NCBI GenBank assembly: GCA_938049225.1
Contig: CALICM010000024.1
Coordinates: forward strand, 1 to 64,000
Source: an uncultured Paracoccaceae bacterium
GTDB lineage: Bacteria; Pseudomonadota; Alphaproteobacteria; Rhodobacterales; Rhodobacteraceae
Length of the DNA: 64,000 bases
Reading direction: 5' to 3'
In this document: positions 54,592 through 63,281 of the stretch, in pieces
Layout: every line of letters begins with the position of its first letter
How positions within the stretch are numbered: position 1 is the first letter of the stretch
Position numbers and translations under genes: made by a program
The notes under the pieces: generated by a model
Databases searched by the model: none
What the model saw: the letters and a program-made list of their open reading frames with translations, nothing else
Told to the model about the DNA's origin: nothing

Positions 54592-55476
54592 TTAAAGTTT
54601 GTTCAACGGCACCTTTAAGGTGGGATCCCCCTCGGCATCGGTGGGAATATGCCCCGCCCGCATGTTCACCTGCAGCGAAGGAATAATCAGCTTGGGCATA
54701 TTCAGGGTCGCGTCCCGCTTGGTCCGCATCCGCACGAAGTCTTCGCGGGTGGTACCGCCACCGACGTGAATGTTGTTTTCGCGCTCGTCAGCGACCGTCG
54801 TCTCCCAGGCGATATCACGCCCGCCCGGCCCGTAGTCGTGGCACATGAACAAGCGCATCGCGTCGGGCAGTGTCAGCAGCCGCTGGATCGAATCGTACAA
54901 GATGCCCGCATCGCCACCGGGGAAATCGGCCCGGGCCGAGCCGCCGTCGGGCATGAACAATGTATCACCCACGAAGGCCGCGTCGCCGATTATATGCGTC
55001 ATACAGGCTGGCGTATGCCCCGGCGTCGCCATCACATGCGCGGTCATCCCGCCGATCTGATAGGTATCGCCCTCGTCGAACAGCGCATCGAACTGGCTGC
55101 CGTCGCGCTGAAAATCTGTGCCCTCGTTAAACACCTTTCCAAAGGTGTCCTGCACTACCATGATCTGACGGCTGATCCCGGTTTTGCCGCCCAACTGCTC
55201 TTGCAGATATGGTGCTGCGGACAAATGATCCGCATGCACATGCGTTTCGATGATCCATTCCAATGTTAGCCCCTGGGCGCGGATATACGCAATGATTTCA
55301 TCGGCATGGACCTGGGTGATCCGGCCTGCGGCCATGTCGATGTCGATCACGCTGTCGATCACGGCGCAGGCTGGGCTGCTTGGGTCCTTGACCACATAGC
55401 TGATTGTATTGGTGTCCGCGTCAAAGAAGGCTTTGACCTCAGGGTGGATATCCATATCCGGGGTGAAATTCAGCAT
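54592..55476 (-). CDS. MBL-fold persulfide dioxygenase-like protein (Blh/ETHE1 type)
   Basis: 294 aa, start ATG 55476 after GGAAGG. The iron/zinc motif is ETHVHADHLSAAPYL near 86-100, with later ligands in ATPGHTPACMTHIIGDAAFV and CHDYGPGGRD. This arrangement matches ETHE1/Blh proteins, which oxidise glutathione or other persulfides to sulfite. It is in a probable operon with two YeeE/YedE genes. Confidence 0.9.
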   Translation of the reverse strand: MLNFTPDMDIHPEVKAFFDADTNTISYVVKDPSSPACAVIDSVIDIDMAAGRITQVHADEIIAYIRAQGLTLEWIIETHVHADHLSAAPYLQEQLGGKTGISRQIMVVQDTFGKVFNEGTDFQRDGSQFDALFDEGDTYQIGGMTAHVMATPGHTPACMTHIIGDAAFVGDTLFMPDGGSARADFPGGDAGILYDSIQRLLTLPDAMRLFMCHDYGPGGRDIAWETTVADERENNIHVGGGTTREDFVRMRTKRDATLNMPKLIIPSLQVNMRAGHIPTDAEGDPTLKVPLNKL

Positions 55477-55523
55477 CCAAACCTTCCTGTTTGCTAAAGT
55501 CTAACGCAGAACGATCCGACCTG

Positions 55524-55943
55524 TCATGCGGTGGCCGGTCGGTCTTGCCCTATGGCCAATTTAATTCCAACCAGCATGGCCACAACAAACGTTACCGTGC
55601 CCAGATCCCAATGGGGCAGGGCAGTGAGTGCGGGGCCGGGGCAATAGCCGGACAGACCCCAGCCAACGCCGAAAATCGCCGCTCCGCTGATCAAACGAAC
55701 GTCTACGTCGCGCCGGTTGGGCCAATGAAACAGGTCTGAGAACAATGGCGCCGTCTGGCGCGAGAGCAGTCGAAACCCTGGCGCCGTTACGGCAATTGCC
55801 CCAGCCATAACAAAGGCCAAACTTGGATCCCAGGTTCCCGCCACATCCAGGAAATTTTGAACCTTAGCGGGGTTCGACATGCCCGAGATCACCAACCCCA
55901 GTCCAAACAACAGTCCCGCCAAACCGGAAAATACCATCCGCAT
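55524..55943 (-). CDS. YeeE/YedE-family (DUF6691) membrane protein
   Basis: 139 aa with about four membrane helices. GLGLVISGMSNPAKVQNFLD and GVGWGLSGYCPGPALTAL, the latter with the conserved cysteine, are the family motifs. The family carries thiosulfate or other sulfur species across the membrane. It begins three bases after its paralogue, which suggests the two form one transporter from two half-size subunits. Confidence 0.9.
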   Translation of the reverse strand: MRMVFSGLAGLLFGLGLVISGMSNPAKVQNFLDVAGTWDPSLAFVMAGAIAVTAPGFRLLSRQTAPLFSDLFHWPNRRDVDVRLISGAAIFGVGWGLSGYCPGPALTALPHWDLGTVTFVVAMLVGIKLAIGQDRPATA

Positions 55944-55946
55944 CGC

Positions 55947-56384
55947 TCAGACCCCTCCAACCACATGCCGCAGCACGAAAACCGCAATGGCGGCCGTCAC
56001 CATAAATGTCACCGTCGCCACAATCGACCGTTGCGAGAGGCGCGAGATACCGCAAACCCCATGTCCGCTGGTGCAACCGCTACCCCGTGCCGACCCATAG
56101 CCAACCAATAGCCCGCCGAGCGTCAGCAACGCCAAATTCGGCGTTACCTGATGCGCGGGCGCGGCGCCGGTGATCAGTGCATAAATCGGCACGGCAGCAA
56201 ACAGTCCGATGACGAAGATCACACGTTGGCGCAAAACATCCGCCCCACCGTCACGGCGCAGCAATCCGGCGACAATGCCGCTGATCCCGGCAATCCGTCC
56301 AACGCTTGCCATCAATAGCACGGCTGACAAACCAATCATCGCGCCGCCCAAGGCGCTGGTGAGGGGCGTGAATTGGGTTTCCAT
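55947..56384 (-). CDS. YeeE/YedE-family sulfur transporter half
   Basis: 145 aa with about four membrane helices. GYGSARGSGCTSGHGVCGIS contains the two conserved cysteines proposed to relay thiosulfate in this family. It is the first gene of the operon, divergent from the ArsR-type regulator with 71 bases between starts. Confidence 0.9.
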   Translation of the reverse strand: METQFTPLTSALGGAMIGLSAVLLMASVGRIAGISGIVAGLLRRDGGADVLRQRVIFVIGLFAAVPIYALITGAAPAHQVTPNLALLTLGGLLVGYGSARGSGCTSGHGVCGISRLSQRSIVATVTFMVTAAIAVFVLRHVVGGV

Positions 56385-56419
56385 TGTGGCGAACCTCGGC
56401 TATGAGTATGAGAAATCTT

Positions 56420-56444
56420 AAATATACATTCTCGCAAATATAAG
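56420..56444. promoter_or_regulatory. BigR-type operator candidate
   Basis: A+T-rich direct repeats AAATATA at 56420-56426 and 56436-56442 (with CTTAAATAT...ATATAAG also roughly inverted) lie in the divergent promoter region between the regulator gene and the YeeE/YedE genes. BigR-type repressors bind similar A+T-rich sites overlapping the promoter. Confidence 0.5.
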
Positions 56445-56455
56445 CAAGGATCAAT

Positions 56456-56800
56456 ATGCAGCTCGCCGCCCCGCCTGACCTGACGGCGCCCGACTTCTCA
56501 AAGATGGAGGCGCAGATCACCCAAGCGTCGACTTTGCTTGCAATGATCTCGCACCCCGCGCGACTGCGCATCCTGTGCGCGTTGACCCCGGGCGAGTTAC
56601 CGGTGCAACGACTGGTCGATGCCTCGGGGCTCAGCCAGCCGGCGGTCTCGCACCATTTGCGCAAACTGCGCGAGGCCGATTTGGTCGCCACCCGCCGCCA
56701 AGCGCAGAGCATCCTTTACCGTCTGAACGGGACCGAGGTTCAGGCGATCCTTGCCACCCTGCACGCCCTTTACTGTGACCCGGCCGCCGATCACGGGTGA
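56456..56800 (+). CDS. bigR: ArsR/SmtB-family persulfide-responsive regulator (BigR-like)
   Basis: 114 aa. The winged helix is LVDASGLSQPAVSHHLRKLR. Two cysteines, C41 (RILCALT) and C107 (ALYCDP), occupy the positions of the redox pair of BigR/SqrR, which forms a disulfide or tetrasulfide with persulfides and releases DNA. AAGGA precedes ATG 56456. It is divergent from the persulfide dioxygenase and YeeE/YedE genes it should repress. Direct metal sensing is less likely because no other cysteines are present. Confidence 0.88.
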   Translation: MQLAAPPDLTAPDFSKMEAQITQASTLLAMISHPARLRILCALTPGELPVQRLVDASGLSQPAVSHHLRKLREADLVATRRQAQSILYRLNGTEVQAILATLHALYCDPAADHG

Positions 56801-56888
56801 TTGCGCCATGGATCCGCGTTGCCCATTGACCCGCCCCCCACCTTGGGGGAGATAGGGGCGAACCTGTTTTTCCGTGACGCGAGCCCGC

Positions 56889-58133
56889 ATGAAACTTGTC
56901 CTGCACATCGGCACCGAGAAGACCGCGACGACCGCCGCACAGTACTGGTTTAACGACAATACCGAAGCCCTGCGTGCTCAAGGCATATGGTACGCACAAG
57001 CCCTGGGTCTGCCCAATAACAGGGCCCTGTCGGTCATGGCGCGCCCGAGCAACGACCGCGAGGATGGCTTTAACTACTTCGGCCTCGACACGCCTGAACA
57101 GCATGCCGCCTTTGTCAAAGACCGCCAAGCGCAGCTGGCCGCCGATGTGGCCCAGGCGCAGGCGGCTGGGGCCCGCATCTATCTGATCAGCAGCGAGCAT
57201 CTGCAATCCCGTCTGCCGACCCATGAAATGGTCGCCCGCGCCGCGGAAATCGTCACCCCATTATTCGACGCGGTCGAGGTTGTTTGCTTCCTGCGCCCAC
57301 AGGTCGATACCGCCATTTCGCTTGCCTCGACCGGCTCACGCGTTGGGAACTTCATTGATAAACAGTTCTTCCGCACCCTGCGTCCGGCGACCAAGTTTTA
57401 CGACTATGCCGGGTTGATCGACCGGTGGGCGCAGGCCTTTGGCAAGGACGCACTGACCCTTGTGCCGTTCAAACGCAATCCCGCGCCGGTGGCGTTTTTC
57501 AAGACCCACTTGGCGCTGGATCCGCAGGCCGAGCTTATCCCGGATCGCCGGATCAACAGCACGTTGGACTACCGCGTCGTGGCGCTGACGAACCATGTGG
57601 TGGGCGAAGCGCAGCGAAATGCGCCGCGCACGATCCCCCAAATGGCGCGCCGCTATTACGTCGACGATATGCCGTGCGATGCGCCGTTATCGTTATCGCT
57701 GGCCGATGGGCAAATGTTCCATGAACAATTCATGCCGATGAACCGCCAAATCGCCGCCGAATGGCCCACGATCACCGAGGATGACCTGACACCGAGATGG
57801 GAAAAATATCCCGAGGTCGGGACGGTAGATAAGCTCGAAACCGCAGATTTCTCGGCCTTCTTGCAGCTGATTTTTTGTCGCTTTAACGCGGATCTTTCCA
57901 TGCAACGCGCCCGGATCATGCTGCACGAGTCGCGCACGGCCGAGCGCGAGGGGAATATGGTCGAGGCCATCGATTTGATGGAGAAAGCGCGCTCCAACCT
58001 CGAAGCGGCGACCACCGTCGATTACACGCGCGACTGGGCGGCGGACCAGTTGTATCACTACACCGTCCGGCGCGACGCCTTACTGACGCGCGCGGCGGAT
58101 CAAGGCATCGCACATAAGTCGCATTCAATATAG
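56889..58133 (+). CDS. sulfotransferase-like P-loop protein
   Basis: 414 aa, start ATG 56889 (the upstream start at 56874 has no better site). KLVLHIGTEKTATTAAQYWF at the N-terminus is a PAPS-type P-loop typical of bacterial sulfotransferase-family proteins. VVCFLRPQVDTAISLAST resembles the 3'-phosphate-binding element. The C-terminal 80 residues are helical. Many such Rhodobacteraceae proteins modify surface glycans; the acceptor here is unknown and no glycosyltransferase is adjacent. Confidence 0.75.
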   Translation: MKLVLHIGTEKTATTAAQYWFNDNTEALRAQGIWYAQALGLPNNRALSVMARPSNDREDGFNYFGLDTPEQHAAFVKDRQAQLAADVAQAQAAGARIYLISSEHLQSRLPTHEMVARAAEIVTPLFDAVEVVCFLRPQVDTAISLASTGSRVGNFIDKQFFRTLRPATKFYDYAGLIDRWAQAFGKDALTLVPFKRNPAPVAFFKTHLALDPQAELIPDRRINSTLDYRVVALTNHVVGEAQRNAPRTIPQMARRYYVDDMPCDAPLSLSLADGQMFHEQFMPMNRQIAAEWPTITEDDLTPRWEKYPEVGTVDKLETADFSAFLQLIFCRFNADLSMQRARIMLHESRTAEREGNMVEAIDLMEKARSNLEAATTVDYTRDWAADQLYHYTVRRDALLTRAADQGIAHKSHSI

Positions 58134-58145
58134 GGGAGAGGGAAC

Positions 58146-59138
58146 ATGAGTTTCCAGGGTCTGGTTGTAAGAAAAGATGACGATGGAAAGACCACCGCCG
58201 GGGTGGAGGACCTGACCCTCGATGACCTGCCCGCAGCCGAGGTGACCGTCGCGGTCGAATATTCCACCGTGAACTACAAGGACGGTCTGTGTGTCGGTCC
58301 GGGCGGCGGGTTGGTGCGCAAGTACCCCCATGTCCCGGGCATCGATTTCGCCGGGACGGTCGAAGCGTCGGATGACCCAAGATATCAACCCGGGGATAAG
58401 GTCGTTCTAACGGGCTGGCGTGTTGGCGAGGCGCATTGGGGCGGCTACGCTCAGAAGGCACGGGTCAAGGCGGACTGGCTGGTGCCGTTGCCTCAGGGGT
58501 TAACGACCCGCCAGGCGATGGCGGTGGGGACGGCGGGTTTCACGGCGGTACTGGCGGTGATGGCGCTGCGGGATCACGACTTGCAGCCAGGGCACGGACC
58601 AGTGTTGGTCACCGGGGCTGCGGGCGGCGTCGGGTCTGTTGCTACAGCCGTGCTGGCGAACTTGGGCTACGAGGTCGCGGCGGTGACCGGACGGCCCGAG
58701 ACGGAAGGCTACCTCAGGGATCTCGGCGCGACCCAGATCGTGCCGCGGGCGGATCTGGCTGAAACCGTGAAACGACCCCTAGAGGGCGAGACCTGGGCGG
58801 GCTGCGTCGATGCGGTCGGCGGCGCGATGCTGGCCCGGGTATTGGGCCAGATGAAATACGGGACCAGCGTTGCCGCTGTCGGCCTGGCAGGCGGTGCCGC
58901 GCTGCCCGCGACGGTCATCCCGTTCTTGCTGCGAGGGGTTAATTTGCTGGGGATCGACAGCGTGATGCAGCCGTATGAAAACCGCGTCCGCGCGTGGGAG
59001 CAGGTGGCGAAAGACCTGCCGATGGACAAGCTGGAAGCGATGATCCAACCGGCGGTGCTAAGCGACTTGCCCGCGCTGGGCGCCGCCATTCTGAAAGGCG
59101 AAATCAAGGGCCGGGTGGTGGTCGATGTGAACGGGTGA
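58146..59138 (+). CDS. acuI: acryloyl-CoA reductase AcuI (MDR family)
   Basis: 330 aa. STVNYKDGLCVGPGGGLVRK, VPGIDFAGTV and the Rossmann motif VTGAAGGVGSVATAVLANLG near 157 match the YhdH/AcuI subgroup of medium-chain reductases, which lack the catalytic zinc. AcuI reduces acryloyl-CoA to propionyl-CoA with NADPH and protects against acrylate from DMSP or 3-hydroxypropionate. No dmdA or other DMSP genes are in the window, so the link to DMSP is family knowledge only. Confidence 0.9.
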   Translation: MSFQGLVVRKDDDGKTTAGVEDLTLDDLPAAEVTVAVEYSTVNYKDGLCVGPGGGLVRKYPHVPGIDFAGTVEASDDPRYQPGDKVVLTGWRVGEAHWGGYAQKARVKADWLVPLPQGLTTRQAMAVGTAGFTAVLAVMALRDHDLQPGHGPVLVTGAAGGVGSVATAVLANLGYEVAAVTGRPETEGYLRDLGATQIVPRADLAETVKRPLEGETWAGCVDAVGGAMLARVLGQMKYGTSVAAVGLAGGAALPATVIPFLLRGVNLLGIDSVMQPYENRVRAWEQVAKDLPMDKLEAMIQPAVLSDLPALGAAILKGEIKGRVVVDVNG

Positions 59139-59166
59139 GTTTTGGGCGGGGTTCGCGCTCAAAAAT

Positions 59167-59185
59167 GTGACAAATCGGTTGTCAC
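59167..59185. promoter_or_regulatory. inverted repeat upstream of the class V aminotransferase gene
   Basis: GTGACAA-ATCGG-TTGTCAC, 7-bp arms, centred 63 bases before the GTG start. TTGACA follows at 59192-59197. It has the form of a dimeric operator for an unidentified regulator. Confidence 0.4.
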
Positions 59186-59238
59186 GTCAGGTTGACAGGC
59201 CTTAAGGTTGAATCCTTAGGGAATGGACAGGGCCTGAT

Positions 59239-60462
59239 GTGACGACGCTGGATCTCGACTACACGCGCAGCTTGTTTCCGGCTTTTGCCGAACCGGCCTA
59301 TCCCGATCACATCCATTTCGACAATGCCGGTGGCAGTTTTGCCTGCGCACCGGTGGTCGACCGGCTGACGCGGTTTTACCGCGAAACCAAAGTGCAGCCT
59401 TACGGGCCTGGGCCGACAAGTGCGCGTGCGGGGGCCGAGATGGACGAAGCCCGGTCCCGTCTTTCCACGATGCTGAATGTCGAGGAGGACGAGTTGTCCT
59501 TCGGCCCCTCGACGACACAGAACACCTATGTCTTGGCGCAGGCGTTTCGCCAAATGTTGCAGCCTGGGGATGCGATTGTGGTGACCAATCAAGACCACGA
59601 GGCGAATACCGGGCCGTGGCGGCGCTTGGCCGAGGATGGGATCGAGGTGCGCGAGTGGGCGGTTGACCCTGAGAGCGGCGCGCTGGATCTGGCAGGGCTT
59701 GAGGCGTTGTTGGATCGCCGGGTGAAGCTGGTGTGTTTCCCGCACTGCTCAAACATCCTCGGTGCGATGAACCCGGTGGCCGAGTGGTGCGCGGTGGCAC
59801 AGGCGGCTGGCGCGGTGACCTGTGTGGACGGGGTGAGCGCTGCACCGCATGGGTTTGCGGATGTCACCGCGTTGAACGCGGATATCTATTTGTTTTCAAG
59901 CTACAAGACCTATGGCCCCCATCTAGGGCTTATGGTCGTGCGACGTGCACTGGCGGATCGGTTGCCGAACCAGGGGCATTATTTTAACGCGGGCTCGCGG
60001 ACCAAGCGGTTTACACCTGCGGGGCCGGATCATGCGCAGATCGCAGCGGCGGCGGGCATGGCGGATTATGTGGATGCTTTGCACGCGCATCATTTTGGTA
60101 CTGCAGCGGCGCCTGCTGTGCGGGCCGCGGCAGTGGCCGAGTTGCAGCGTACGCAGGAGGCGGCTTTGTTGGCGCCGCTGCTGGATTACTTACGCGGGCG
60201 CAACGACCTGCGGCTTTTGGGGCCGACAGACGCGGCTAAGGTGGGGACTGTCGCAGTGGCGTTGGGTGGCCCCGCCGCGCCGGTCGCCAAGGCGATGGTG
60301 GGCCATGGGATCATGGCGGACGGCGGGGATTTTTACGCGGTACGGCTTCTGGAGGCTTTGGGGATCGATCCCGCGCACGGTGTGCTACGGATGTCGTTCA
60401 CGCATTACACCAGTGCGGTCGAGGTGGATCGGCTCATCCAAGCGTTGGAGCGCGTGTTGTGA
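59239..60462 (+). CDS. class V aminotransferase, cysteine-desulfurase-like
   Basis: 407 aa, GTG start. Fold-type I PLP enzyme: FGPSTTQNTYVLAQAF, the aspartate region TCVDGVSAAPHGF, and the Schiff-base lysine in YLFSSYKTYGPHLGLMV. HCSNILGAMNP is present as in SufS/CsdA-like proteins, but the active-site cysteine loop of true desulfurases is not evident. Its stop codon TGA overlaps the first bases of the RpoE-type promoter of the photolyase operon. Confidence 0.83.
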   Translation: MTTLDLDYTRSLFPAFAEPAYPDHIHFDNAGGSFACAPVVDRLTRFYRETKVQPYGPGPTSARAGAEMDEARSRLSTMLNVEEDELSFGPSTTQNTYVLAQAFRQMLQPGDAIVVTNQDHEANTGPWRRLAEDGIEVREWAVDPESGALDLAGLEALLDRRVKLVCFPHCSNILGAMNPVAEWCAVAQAAGAVTCVDGVSAAPHGFADVTALNADIYLFSSYKTYGPHLGLMVVRRALADRLPNQGHYFNAGSRTKRFTPAGPDHAQIAAAAGMADYVDALHAHHFGTAAAPAVRAAAVAELQRTQEAALLAPLLDYLRGRNDLRLLGPTDAAKVGTVAVALGGPAAPVAKAMVGHGIMADGGDFYAVRLLEALGIDPAHGVLRMSFTHYTSAVEVDRLIQALERVL

Positions 60463-60488
60463 TCCGGTGTGGTGCGGGCGGCGTAAAC
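60460..60488 (+). promoter_or_regulatory. RpoE/ChrR-type (singlet oxygen) promoter
   Basis: TGATCC (60460-60465), an 18-base spacer, then TAAAC (60484-60488), fitting the TGATCC-N18-TA consensus of Rhodobacter RpoE. The predicted transcript starts about 35 bases before the photolyase ATG. Photolyase genes are known members of that regulon. Confidence 0.75.
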
Positions 60489-60529
60489 ATATCTGTAACC
60501 TTTGTTTTGATCGCGTGGCCGACCCCTGA

Positions 60530-61933
60530 ATGACCCGACCCAAGATCTTCTGGTTTCGTCGCGATCTGCGGTTAGACGACCATCCGGGGCTTGTGGCCGC
60601 CGCAGCAAATGGTGCGGTTATCCCGGTCTTTATCCTCGATCCTGAAACGAAACGCCTGGGGGCCGCACCGAAATGGCGCCTTGGTGTCGGCCTGGAGGTT
60701 TTTGCCCAGGCTCTAGAGGCAGCGGGCAGCCGCCTGACTTTGCGTCAGGGCGATGCGTTGGAAGTATTGCGCACGCTGGTGACCGAAACCGGCGCCGAAG
60801 CCGTGCATTGGTCGCGCTGCTACGATCCCACGTCAGTGACGCGGGATAAGCGCGTGAAAACGGGGCTGGATGGGATCGGGCATAGCCATCCAGGTCATGT
60901 GCTGTTTGAGCCCTGGACGGTTGAAACCGGGCAGGGCGGGTTTTATCGGGTCTATACACCGTTTTGGAAAGCTGTCCGGGACCGCGACGTGGGTCCGGTT
61001 CTGGCAGCGCCAGAACTGGCGGCACCTAAGGTTTGGCCTGAGAGTGACAGCCTTGCCGACTGGCACCTGCAAGCGGACATGCAGCGCGGCGCGGCGGTCG
61101 TCGGAGGTTATGCCCAAGTGGGCAGTGCAGCGGCTTTGGCGCAGCTGCATGACTTCATGGCCGACCGGGTGGCGGGTTACAAAACCGACCGGGATCGGTT
61201 GGATTTAGCAGCAACCTCGGGGCTTTCCGAGAATTTGGCGCTGGGCGAGATCTCGGCCCGGCAGTGCTGGGCGGCGGGATGGCATGCGCTGCACGCGGGC
61301 AAACCGGGGGCCGAGCATTTCTTGAAGGAGGTGGTCTGGCGCGACTTTGCATATCATTTGGTGTTTCACACGCCGCATATTGTCGAGCGAAACTGGCGAG
61401 AAGACTGGGATGGCTTCCCCTGGCGCGGCGATAACCCGGATGTTTTGGCCTGGAAACAAGGGCGCACGGGCGAACCGCTGGTCGATGCGGCCATGCGCGA
61501 AATGTATGTCACCGGCCGGATGCACAATCGGGCGCGGATGTTGGTGGCGAGCTATTTGACCAAGCACCTGATGACCGACTGGCGGGTGGGCATGCGCTGG
61601 TTCGAGGATTGTTTGATCGATTGGGACCCAGCCTCGAATGCCATGGGCTGGCAGTGGACCGCGGGCTGTGGACCGGATGCCTCGCCCTATTTCCGGATCT
61701 TCAATCCCGCGACGCAGGCCGAGAAGTTCGACCCGCACGAGACCTATCGCAGGCGCTGGGTGGCGGAACTCTCCAGCGCGCCGGGCCCGGATGCGCTTGC
61801 CTATTTCGATGCGATCCCAAAGAGTTGGAACCTGATGCCGGATGCCCCTTATCCCGATCCGATGATTGATTTGAAAGCAGGGCGCGAAGCGGCACTCGCA
61901 GCTTATAGTGCCCATAAAGAAGACGCGGCCTGA
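60530..61933 (+). CDS. phrB: deoxyribodipyrimidine photolyase (class I)
   Basis: 467 aa. KIFWFRRDLRLDDHPGLVAA starts the antenna domain. The FAD domain has MREMYVTGRMHNRARMLVAS, then SNAMGWQWTAGCGPDASPYF followed by RIFNP, with the conserved tryptophans of CPD photolyases. It repairs cyclobutane pyrimidine dimers with blue light. First gene of a three-gene operon behind an RpoE-type promoter. Confidence 0.93.
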   Translation: MTRPKIFWFRRDLRLDDHPGLVAAAANGAVIPVFILDPETKRLGAAPKWRLGVGLEVFAQALEAAGSRLTLRQGDALEVLRTLVTETGAEAVHWSRCYDPTSVTRDKRVKTGLDGIGHSHPGHVLFEPWTVETGQGGFYRVYTPFWKAVRDRDVGPVLAAPELAAPKVWPESDSLADWHLQADMQRGAAVVGGYAQVGSAAALAQLHDFMADRVAGYKTDRDRLDLAATSGLSENLALGEISARQCWAAGWHALHAGKPGAEHFLKEVVWRDFAYHLVFHTPHIVERNWREDWDGFPWRGDNPDVLAWKQGRTGEPLVDAAMREMYVTGRMHNRARMLVASYLTKHLMTDWRVGMRWFEDCLIDWDPASNAMGWQWTAGCGPDASPYFRIFNPATQAEKFDPHETYRRRWVAELSSAPGPDALAYFDAIPKSWNLMPDAPYPDPMIDLKAGREAALAAYSAHKEDAA

Positions 61934-61964
61934 GCGGCCCAAGAACGAAAAGAAGGACGAGCAG

Positions 61965-63281
61965 ATGAAGATTGCGGTAATCGGCGGCGGCATCACAGGT
62001 ATGGGCGCGGCATTGGCGCTGTCCGAGCAGCACGAGGTTCAACTCTTTGAGCAGGCACAGCGGATCGGCGGTCATGCGCATACGGTGGACGCGCGGCTCG
62101 GCGACACGGTTGTGCCGGTCGATACCGGGTTTATCGTCTATAATTACCGCAATTACCCCAATCTGACCGGGCTATTTGAACATCTGGGCGTGCCCACCAA
62201 ATGGTCCGACATGTCGTTTGGGCTCTCGGTCCAGGGCGGGCGGATGGAATATGCCTGCGACAACCTGGATCAGATCTTCGCGCAGCGCTTGAATTTGATA
62301 CGCCCCCGGTTCTTGCGCGGGGTGTTGGAAATTTTGCGCTTTAATCGCACAGCCCCGGGGCTGCTCGAGAGCGGGGCGTTGGACGGGCTATCCCTGCGAG
62401 AGTTCATCGCGCGCGAGGGCTATTCGAATTGGTTCCGGGATTGTTTTGTGCTGGCCATGGGCGGGGCGATTTGGTCGACGCCCACCGCTCAGATGTTGGC
62501 GTTCCCGGCGGCCTCGTTCGTGGCGTTTTTCAAGAACCACGATCTGATGAACGGTATGGCGCCGATGCAGCGGTGGCGCACGGTGGACGGTGGCTCGCGG
62601 GAATATGTCTCGCGGCTGGCCGCGGCGTTGGGCGACCGGGTGAAGACCGGTGCGCAGGCGGTGGCGGTGCGGCGGCCGGGGGGGCAGCCGGTGGTGGCTT
62701 TTGCGGATGGGTCCGAAGCCGTGTTCGATCAGGTGGTGATGGCCTGTCATGGGCCGCAGGCGGCGCGGTTGGTACAGGACGCCGACGCGCAAGAACGCGA
62801 CATCTTGGGTGTGTTTCGCACGGCGCCGAACACGGCTGTGCTCCATTCCGACCCCAGCTTGATGCCTAAGCGGCGCAAGGTGTGGTCTAGTTGGAACTTT
62901 CTGTCGGATGGGGACCCGGCGACAGACACACGCCCCGCGCCGGTGACATACTGGATGCAGCGCTTGCAAGGGATCCCCAAGGAGACGCCGCTTTTTGTCA
63001 GCTTGAACCCGACGCGCAGGATTGACCCCGATCTGGTGCATGGGACCTATGCCTATGATCACCCCATTTTGGACGGGGTGGCGTTCCAGGCGCAAAAGGA
63101 TATTTCGGCGATACAGGGGCGCGGGGGGCTTTGGTACGCGGGCGCTTGGCTGGGCTTTGGGTTTCATGAGGATGGGTTGCGGTCTGGGCTACAGGTTGCA
63201 CATGCCTTGGGCGCGACACCTGTTTGGGCCAAGGATCTGCCACCGCCAGCGGCAGGATATCTGGCAACGGCGGCCGAATGA
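61965..63281 (+). CDS. FAD-dependent amine-oxidase-like oxidoreductase
   Basis: 438 aa, start ATG 61965 after AAGGA. KIAVIGGGITGMGAALALSE binds FAD, followed by IGGHAHTVDARLGDTVVPVD. The C-terminal GGLWYAGAWLGFGFHEDGLR is the usual ending of this group. Proteins of this kind occur next to DUF1365 and cyclopropane-fatty-acid-synthase-like genes, and in Rhodobacter such a cluster is RpoE-controlled and tied to fatty-acid modification. A lipid-desaturating role is therefore likely. Overlaps the next gene by ATGA. Confidence 0.87.
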   Translation: MKIAVIGGGITGMGAALALSEQHEVQLFEQAQRIGGHAHTVDARLGDTVVPVDTGFIVYNYRNYPNLTGLFEHLGVPTKWSDMSFGLSVQGGRMEYACDNLDQIFAQRLNLIRPRFLRGVLEILRFNRTAPGLLESGALDGLSLREFIAREGYSNWFRDCFVLAMGGAIWSTPTAQMLAFPAASFVAFFKNHDLMNGMAPMQRWRTVDGGSREYVSRLAAALGDRVKTGAQAVAVRRPGGQPVVAFADGSEAVFDQVVMACHGPQAARLVQDADAQERDILGVFRTAPNTAVLHSDPSLMPKRRKVWSSWNFLSDGDPATDTRPAPVTYWMQRLQGIPKETPLFVSLNPTRRIDPDLVHGTYAYDHPILDGVAFQAQKDISAIQGRGGLWYAGAWLGFGFHEDGLRSGLQVAHALGATPVWAKDLPPPAAGYLATAAE

